This document shows, one piece after another, positions 50,610 to 56,100 of a stretch of 56,100 nt of DNA. This DNA comes from Candidatus Poribacteria bacterium. GTDB lineage: Bacteria > Poribacteria > WGA-4E > WGA-3G. Position 1 is the stretch's first letter, and every line of letters begins with the position of its first letter. The position numbers were made by a program, and so were the translations under genes. The notes below the pieces were generated by a model. The model did not search any database and was not told the origin of the DNA. It saw nothing but the letters and a program-made list of their open reading frames with translations. The stretch spans positions 85,554 to 141,653 of the forward strand of contig JAPPCZ010000053.1 of the NCBI GenBank assembly GCA_028824685.1, in the 5' to 3' direction.

Positions 50610-52523
50610 ATGAAGAAAATATACCTCACACTCATTCTCATTTCAACGTGCTATCTTCCCACCCTGTTCGCTGAAACTATCGGCATACCCGAAGCTGCAG
50701 TCGCTCGGCTCGGCAAAGGACGTATCTACGATGTCAAGTATAGTCCAGACGGCACACGGTTCGCTGTTGCCACATCAGCAGGGATTTGGCTCATCGACGC
50801 GACCACCTATAAAGAACTCGCGTTCCTCACCCAAAGAGGTATTGCCATGCATAAACGTATCGTCTTTAGTCCGGACAGCCGTGTCGTCGTAAGCGCAGAT
50901 AAATATGAGTCAATTGCTAATGGCTTGATTCAGCAGTGGAACGTCAACAATCGGTGGCATCCGCGCGGCATTCGGACGAGCGGCGAAATCTATAGTCTCG
51001 CTTTCAGTCCGGATGGAAAAACATTAGTGTCGGGGAATGACGACATCCGTTTTTGGGACCCACAGACCCGCGACCTAAAAATGGAACTCCAAAGACCATC
51101 AGAGGTAAAAAAATGGGCGTTAATCAGTCTCGCTTTCAGTCCGGATGGTAAAGTGCTGGCAGGTGCGTTCTGGAAGACCATCTGTCTGTGGGATACGCAG
51201 ACAGGTGAACATATACGGACATTTGAAGGACACGAAAAAAGTGTGGAGAGCCTCGCGTTCAGTGCAGATAGTAGCACACTCATAAGCGGGAGCTGGGACG
51301 GGAGCATTCGTTTTTGGGACACGCAGACAGGAAACCAACAACATAAACTGGATATTGACATAGAGGATAGTATTTATTATAAAGTGGCACTCAGTCCAGA
51401 TAACAGTCTCTTTGCGGTAGCTGGCGGTTCGGGAACTATCGGTCTGTTTCAGACAAAAACAGGTGAGCGTATCCAAACATTCAAGGGACACAGCCGAGCC
51501 GTGATGGCACTCACCTTCAGCGCGGATATGCAGACGATTGCGAGTGGGAGCTGGGACGGGAGTATCCGTATTTGGGATGTCGCCTCCGGTGAAACCACGC
51601 ATATACTTACCGATTATTATGGCGAATTTTCTAACATTGCGGTGAGTGCGGACGGCAAAACAATCGCTACGGCGGGGAAGGATAAGACCCTCTATCTATG
51701 GGACACAACATCTTTCACGCTACAGAAAACATTGGACATCTCCGATATTTTTCTGGTTAACGACTTAGCGTTCAGTCCCGATGGGACAACAATCACTGCT
51801 GCCGATAACTATCTGTCTGTCGTTTTGTGGGATCGAGAGACAGGTGAACTGACGCATATACTCAGCGGACATCAGTTGCCAATAGCCAGTATTGATTACA
51901 GTCCGGATGGCAAAACAATCGTCAGTGGGAGCGAGGATTATACGATACGGTTGTGGGATGCAGACACTGCCAAACAAAAGAAAATTATATTAGGGCATGA
52001 AGACGGTATCCTAAATGTCGCCTATAGTCCGGATGGCAAAACGATCGCAAGTAGTTGTTCTGACACTGTCCGCTTGTGGGATGTGGAAACAGGCAAAGAG
52101 AGGAAAAATCTCTCGGGACCCTTTGCGTCTGACCCGTGTTTCGCATTCAGTCCCGATAGTAAAATGCTCGCCACCTCTGGTCCCAGGCGAACTGTCTATC
52201 TGTGGGACGTGGAGACAGGCGAGAATATAGGTTATCGTGCTGGATACGAGTCTATGATAGAGACGATTATCTCAAGTATCGCCTTTAGTCCGGATGGAAA
52301 ACTGATAGCAACTGGTGCAAGGAACGGGACTGTCACTGTCTTAGATGTTGATTTAGATGCAGACGATTTAACTCAGCATCTACACACTTTTGAAAAGACG
52401 CATAAATCGGAAGGACATCGGTGCTGGATTGCTGATGTCGCATTTATATCGGATGGGAAGGTGCTGTTAAGTCGGAGTCGTGATGGTGTTGTATATCTGT
52501 GGGATATTGTTATTAAAGAATAG
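50610..52523 (+). CDS. Exported WD40 repeat protein, first
   Basis: The 637-residue protein has a signal peptide (MKKIYLTLILISTCYLPTLF, cleaved near AETIG) followed by about 13-14 WD40 blades. The first, GRIYDVKYSPDGTRFAVATS, is followed by repeats such as SLAFSPDGKTLVSGNDDIRF, WDTQTGEHIRTFEGHEKSVE, and SIDYSPDGKTIVSGSEDYTI with the terminal LWD of each blade. That count would make two seven-bladed propellers, a protein-binding platform outside the cytoplasm. ATG 50610 is chosen for AAAAGGA upstream; an in-frame ATG at 50493 lies in a REP. It resembles the next gene but has more blades. Confidence 0.8.
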   Translation: MKKIYLTLILISTCYLPTLFAETIGIPEAAVARLGKGRIYDVKYSPDGTRFAVATSAGIWLIDATTYKELAFLTQRGIAMHKRIVFSPDSRVVVSADKYESIANGLIQQWNVNNRWHPRGIRTSGEIYSLAFSPDGKTLVSGNDDIRFWDPQTRDLKMELQRPSEVKKWALISLAFSPDGKVLAGAFWKTICLWDTQTGEHIRTFEGHEKSVESLAFSADSSTLISGSWDGSIRFWDTQTGNQQHKLDIDIEDSIYYKVALSPDNSLFAVAGGSGTIGLFQTKTGERIQTFKGHSRAVMALTFSADMQTIASGSWDGSIRIWDVASGETTHILTDYYGEFSNIAVSADGKTIATAGKDKTLYLWDTTSFTLQKTLDISDIFLVNDLAFSPDGTTITAADNYLSVVLWDRETGELTHILSGHQLPIASIDYSPDGKTIVSGSEDYTIRLWDADTAKQKKIILGHEDGILNVAYSPDGKTIASSCSDTVRLWDVETGKERKNLSGPFASDPCFAFSPDSKMLATSGPRRTVYLWDVETGENIGYRAGYESMIETIISSIAFSPDGKLIATGARNGTVTVLDVDLDADDLTQHLHTFEKTHKSEGHRCWIADVAFISDGKVLLSRSRDGVVYLWDIVIKE

Positions 52524-52618
52524 CATTATATCGTAGATCGGGTAGAGCAACGCGAAACCCGACATGAATCAAACGTGTCGGGTTTCGTAAACTCTACCCG
52601 ACCTACGACAGTCCAAAC

Positions 52619-52653
52619 CCCTTTGTTATTCCACACACCTTTTTGATATACTA
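52619..52653 (+). promoter_or_regulatory. Promoter of second WD40 gene
   Basis: This is nearly identical to 50561-50592 (TTGTTA, 18 bp, TATACT), so the promoter was duplicated with the gene. Confidence 0.55.
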
Positions 52654-52674
52654 TACCCAAAAGGAGACACACTG

Positions 52675-53733
52675 ATGAAAAATATATTCGCAACAAAAAA
52701 CAGATACATCCTAATCTTATTAGCACTCATTTTCGTTTCAACGTTCTATCTCCCTATCCTTTTCGCTGAATCCCCTTCACCTAAAGGAGAAGCAAAAGCA
52801 AATTTTGATACGGGTCGCATCTACGATGTGGCGTATTCACCAGACGGTACACGGCTCGCAGTCGCAAATTCTGAGGGGATTTGGATATACGATGCCACCA
52901 CCTACCAATTACTCCGTTTGGTGAAGAGTCGTCGAACCGGGGTACACCTTATTGTTTTCAGCCCGGACGGGAGCACCATCGCAAGTGAGGAAGAACTCTC
53001 CAGAATCCATCTTTGGGATGTCAACACAGGAAAGCATAAATATGAACTTGAACGCGGCAGTTGGATCAGGACTTTCGACTTTAGTGCTGATGGGGAAACA
53101 TTCCTGACAGTGGGCGTACACGGAGCCTTTACTTTTTGGGACACAGCCACCGGTGTTAAAAAGCAGCAAATCATAAAACCGAAAGAATTTATTAATTCTT
53201 ACTGTTCTGTTTTCGATCCGAATAACCTTATACTGGCGGTTTCGAATCTGCACGCCACCATCGATTTGTATGATCCGGTGAAAGGCGTAGTCAAAAAAAC
53301 GCTCACAGGACACAAAAGAGGTTGTCATCGTATCGCGTTCAGTCCGGATGGCAAAACATTGGCGAGCGGAAGTGATGATGCCGATCTACGAGATGAAGAT
53401 GGGAATTTCCGTCGTGATAGCGGGAATCTCCATGTGTGGGACACGGTGAAAGGAGAACTGAAACATAAAATTTCTGTGGAAGGCATGTATGGTATTTATA
53501 GTATCGCTTTTAGTCCGGATGGCAGTCTATTAGCAGGTGGTGATGAATTCGGAAATATCCATTTGGTGAATCCAAATACAGGCGAATATAAGAAGAAATT
53601 TGAAGGACATGATGGATTGGTTCCTGCCATCGCCTTTAGTTCCGATATGCGGACGTTTGCGAGCGGTAGCAGAGATGGCACCGTCCGTATTTGGGATGTC
53701 GCTTCCGGCGAAAATAAGCGGATACTTTACTGA
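52675..53733 (+). CDS. Exported WD40 repeat protein, second
   Basis: The 352-residue protein has a signal peptide (YILILLALIFVSTFYLPILF, cleaved near AESPS) and about seven WD40 blades, enough for one propeller. The first blade (GRIYDVAYSPDGTRLAVANS) is almost that of the preceding gene. Others, such as RIAFSPDGKTLASGSDDADL and AIAFSSDMRTFASGSRDGTV, end in WD. One blade carries an unusual insert, DADLRDEDGNFRRDSGN. AAAAGGAG lies upstream of the ATG. The two genes are separate transcription units in tandem. A partner-binding role in the periplasm is inferred. Confidence 0.8.
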   Translation: MKNIFATKNRYILILLALIFVSTFYLPILFAESPSPKGEAKANFDTGRIYDVAYSPDGTRLAVANSEGIWIYDATTYQLLRLVKSRRTGVHLIVFSPDGSTIASEEELSRIHLWDVNTGKHKYELERGSWIRTFDFSADGETFLTVGVHGAFTFWDTATGVKKQQIIKPKEFINSYCSVFDPNNLILAVSNLHATIDLYDPVKGVVKKTLTGHKRGCHRIAFSPDGKTLASGSDDADLRDEDGNFRRDSGNLHVWDTVKGELKHKISVEGMYGIYSIAFSPDGSLLAGGDEFGNIHLVNPNTGEYKKKFEGHDGLVPAIAFSSDMRTFASGSRDGTVRIWDVASGENKRILY

Positions 53734-54036
53734 TATGGTGAATTCTAAAAGTTGTGCTACAACACGTGGTAGGCAGGGAATGCCTAAAGAAGCATGCACC
53801 AAATCAAGAAATCAATGCTACAAATGCGCTTGGCGGAATGCGCGTTTGGCATTCTGCATGATTCAGCGGGTAGAGCGCAGCGAAACCCGACCTACAAGAT
53901 GTCGCGAGCAGGAGCTCGCTCCTACAAGAAGAAAATCGGGCTTACAAGGAACTACCACAAAACATCTATTACTAAATTGACGGCTATGGTGCGTTTTGGA
54001 AACACACCGACAACTGATAACTGACCGCTGACTGCG
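53734..54036. repeat. Convergent intergenic REP region
   Basis: No gene is supported. It contains mini-palindrome fragments (GAATGCCTAAAGAAGCATGC, about 53778), a GTAGAGCGCAGCGAAACCCGACC half, and GTCGCGAGCAGGAGCTCGCTCCTAC (about 53901-53925), between the second WD40 gene and the terminator of the leftward operon. Confidence 0.6.
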
Positions 54037-54072
54037 AAAAGAAAAGGCAGATAGCCTTTCGGATACCTGCCT
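54037..54072 (-). terminator. Rho-independent terminator, GGCAGGTATCC family
   Basis: On the minus strand GGCAGGTATCC pairs with GGCTATCTGCC around GAAA, followed by TTTTCTTTT. It is the same family as at 8704, 17109 and 21911, here ending the leftward Cys-rich gene. Confidence 0.85.
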
Positions 54073-54078
54073 GTAAAT

Positions 54079-55764
54079 TTATGGTGACGCAGGTAGCCCC
54101 CAACACTTCTCACCTTGCCGTGAGGCGGCTCTACACATCGGTGCCCCACCGGTACACTTTTGCCACGTTTGCTGACACGAAGTAAATTTACACGTCACCA
54201 CGCGATGCTGATGAAATAGCCAATTCGCATATTGCCCGCAAGACCAATACGTGTGCCCCGCTGCACAAGTTACCTGATGCTCTGTTGAGGAAGAGACCGT
54301 CTGTGTGCACCCACTACGACCACACGAAATCGCTGGTGCCGCTGGATACACATGCGTATGCGTTTGACACGCATAGAAACTTGACACCGTGCAAGATTGC
54401 CCATTGGAATCAGTAGACGTGCAACTCGCTTGCAATGAATGGTCTGAACCATCACACACATAATGACCCGAAACGCCACACCCCGCCGCAGAATGAGTAC
54501 CTGATACAGATGTCTCATGAACGCCACATGTATGGTAAGAGGGCGCAGGCGCAGGCGTTGGCTCCGGCGCGACATACTGATTTTCCGTCTCGTCATCATC
54601 GTCATCATCGTCATTGCTGCTATCAGGAGTGTCAGAATGCACGGTTTTGCGGTTCAAAATCGTGCTCTCATCATGATCTCTTTTATGACCCATACATTCT
54701 CGAAACTTGTCAGGGCAATTATATGATGTCCCATCTTTTTTCGGTATCATTATCTCGCAATCTTTCGGGTTATGTTCGTCACGCTTATCTTCTACATCAT
54801 CATCGCAAGAATACCAAGCATCACCACACCCATCAGCCACAGAGCGCCTATTCAATTCAATTATAAAAGACTCTGTGGTATATATATAAGGAGTGTGCAG
54901 ACTTTCTCTAATCAACTGTGGAAAGCTTTTAGCTGTGCCACATTTTTCACGGTGTGTAAAAAATGCTTCACTCGGGGTCCTATATTTATCATTAGGATCG
55001 TCTTCACCACCACCACCTTTACACGGATATTTATAAGGGAGATTTTCAAAATCCCAGTTACCCTTTGAGTATACTGTATGTTTCCCTTGAGATGAACTAT
55101 CGTTTGGGTGAACCCAACCATTTACAAGAGGCACAGTTGGAGGAGCAGGATTGACGGCAGCATCTAATTGCTTCTTTGTATATGCGACTTGCGCCCCACC
55201 CTCTGAAATTGGCCTGCATATTAGATGTGCTACACAAGCATCTAAATAAGCGCCATAGGCTGGAACATATTGTTTATGAGTGTTTGAAAGTAGATCTCTA
55301 TAGGTATCCATAGTAGAAAGCGATTCATTGATTGCTTTTAGGTATTTATCGCCCCCTAATGTCATTGACGTTAACTCCCCTATAGATTTCGCTGACTGAT
55401 AAGTACTAAAAACAGATGGTAAATATGCAATCGGTGGACTTTTTGCACCAATTGTAGCTACAAGTGAGACGAGCGCACCTGTCACGCTATCAATAGTTGC
55501 AGATTTCTTTTCTGCCACCTTTGTCTCGTTATCGTTCCAATCAGATATAAGTTCCAGAATAGCAGATTTAGCACCTTGAAAAATAGGATAGTTATTTTCC
55601 ATGATCTTATAAAGAGCGTCTTGAGCACTATAAGCATCTACCCAAGCGTTCCTTGTTTTCTCGTGTTCTGCAGATATGAAAGGGGTTAAATTCAAATGTG
55701 AATGTGCATTAGATACAAATAACAGAACTGAAATTACAAAAATACAGGTAAACATTTTTTTCAT
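54079..55764 (-). CDS. Secreted Cys-rich protein, paralogue of 7203-8678
   Basis: The 561-residue exported protein has a signal peptide (TCIFVISVLLFVSNAHS), a helical domain (about 30-200), a Cys/His region (about 250-370, with WYSCDDDVED and CPDKFRECMG), an acidic tract (SSNDDDDDDDETENQ) and a C-terminal domain (about 415-561). The C-terminal domain is almost the same as that of the 7203 protein: CGVHETSVSGTHSAAGC, GHYVCDGSDHSLQASC, then CAAGHTYWSCGQY and CKFTSCQQTWQKC. An additional CGRSGCTQTVSSSTEHQVTC unit is present. The N-terminal halves share only architecture. GTG 55767 or ATG 55764 could start it; AGGAGA lies upstream of both. The upstream gene (55827 onward) is 62 bp away. Confidence 0.65.
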   Translation of the reverse strand: MKKMFTCIFVISVLLFVSNAHSHLNLTPFISAEHEKTRNAWVDAYSAQDALYKIMENNYPIFQGAKSAILELISDWNDNETKVAEKKSATIDSVTGALVSLVATIGAKSPPIAYLPSVFSTYQSAKSIGELTSMTLGGDKYLKAINESLSTMDTYRDLLSNTHKQYVPAYGAYLDACVAHLICRPISEGGAQVAYTKKQLDAAVNPAPPTVPLVNGWVHPNDSSSQGKHTVYSKGNWDFENLPYKYPCKGGGGEDDPNDKYRTPSEAFFTHREKCGTAKSFPQLIRESLHTPYIYTTESFIIELNRRSVADGCGDAWYSCDDDVEDKRDEHNPKDCEIMIPKKDGTSYNCPDKFRECMGHKRDHDESTILNRKTVHSDTPDSSNDDDDDDDETENQYVAPEPTPAPAPSYHTCGVHETSVSGTHSAAGCGVSGHYVCDGSDHSLQASCTSTDSNGQSCTVSSFYACQTHTHVYPAAPAISCGRSGCTQTVSSSTEHQVTCAAGHTYWSCGQYANWLFHQHRVVTCKFTSCQQTWQKCTGGAPMCRAASRQGEKCWGLPASP

Positions 55765-55826
55765 CACTGTTTATCTCCTATTTGTGAGTTAATGTAAAAT
55801 GTAATAAGTTGAAAATTGCTAACATT

Positions 55827-56100
55827 TTATTTCATTTTAGAAATATGATCTGGAAAGTAATCAGATTGAAATTGAGCCCAACCATTAAATTTTCCCATAT
55901 TGCTACCGTGATAATGGCTCATAGGGAAACTAAGATTTATCCAACTAATCTTTGATAAATCTGAACAACGGGCACTTAATACACCGTATTTCTCTTTAAA
56001 TCTTTCTGATTCATATACAGTATTTACTAAGCCTTCAACGTATATAGGGTTATCGTTATCGCGATTGTATATATGATGATACATCGCTTTAGCATACTCC
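55827..56100 (-). CDS. Partial gene, C-terminal part of a hypothetical protein
   Basis: The frame stays open to the right edge of the window (the last codons read EYAKAMYHHIYNRDNDNPIY), so the 85 residues from the first ATG are only a minimum. The visible part is hydrophilic and aromatic (FPMSHYHGSNMGKFNGWAQF). No domain is recognised. Position before the Cys-rich gene parallels the anchored protein at 6560 that precedes the 7203 gene, so it may be an anchored or secreted member of the same kind of operon. Confidence 0.4.
   Translation of the reverse strand, partial: EYAKAMYHHIYNRDNDNPIYVEGLVNTVYESERFKEKYGVLSARCSDLSKISWINLSFPMSHYHGSNMGKFNGWAQFQSDYFPDHISKMK

Noticed and set aside
1..56100. 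rRNA or tRNA genes
   Set aside because: No cloverleaf-type or rRNA-type sequence was noticed on either strand by eye; a tRNAscan or rRNA model search would settle this.

Overview
The window looks like a stretch of a repeat-rich bacterial genome, or a prophage in one. It carries a tailed-phage (HK97-type, siphovirus-like) set of virion genes. These are interleaved with self-contained operons for secreted and membrane-anchored proteins, and packed with REP-like palindromic repeats. The host is not certain. Proteins with WD40 repeats of the FSPDGK type, cohesin-like lipoproteins, an Stf0-like sulfotransferase and very dense GTAG-type REPs fit a Poribacteria-like lineage, but that is inference only. 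No terminase, portal, integrase, rRNA, tRNA or CRISPR was seen.

Layout. 1-5.3 kb: a membrane protein, a distal-tail-like protein and the tape measure protein, all leftward. 6.0-8.7 kb: a rightward operon of secreted/anchored proteins behind a structured leader RNA. 9-12.9 kb: prohead protease, a divergent lipoprotein/polysaccharide-deacetylase pair, a coiled-coil membrane protein and a lipoprotein. 13-14 kb: head-tail connector proteins (leftward). 14.5-17.1 kb: second anchored/secreted operon. 17.8-19.2 kb: major capsid protein (leftward). 19.7-21.8 kb: third operon. 22.2-24.4 kb: tail assembly chaperone and tail tube (leftward). 24.7-25.5 kb: a lone anchored protein. 26-26.8 kb: tail terminator and a holin-like protein (leftward). 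28-29.1 kb: another secreted/anchored pair behind a second copy of the structured leader. 30-39.6 kb: holin-like protein, a giant tail-tip protein and a collagen-like fibre. 40.4-42.4 kb: two cohesin-like lipoproteins, tandemly duplicated. 43.1-47.1 kb: glycosyltransferase, GT-A-like protein, sulfotransferase and a small protein. 47.8-49 kb: a second lipoprotein/deacetylase pair. 49.5-53.7 kb: an Ig-like protein and two WD40 proteins. 54-56.1 kb: a Cys-rich secreted protein paralogous to the one at 7.2-8.7 kb.

How it works together. Nine virion-type transcription units, including the glycosyltransferase cluster, are preceded, in the correct orientation, by one shared promoter module: three CTATTG sites exactly 11 bp apart, then a -10 box 47-49 bp downstream of the third site. 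This suggests one activator-driven late regulon. The interleaved secreted-protein operons have their own sigma70-like promoters, duplicated leader RNAs and a shared terminator hairpin family, which is the classical definition of phage morons. Two kinds of intergenic block (leftward virion promoter plus rightward moron promoter and leader) occur twice each, so the moron set has apparently grown by block duplication.

The strongest candidates for undescribed biology are: the triple-CTATTG regulon; the roughly 240-nt leader RNA supported by covariation between its two copies; the family of anchored moron proteins with a conserved N-terminus and a GDxPxVH repeat; and a 34-36-nt palindromic element caught in filled and empty sites inside three unrelated repeat families.
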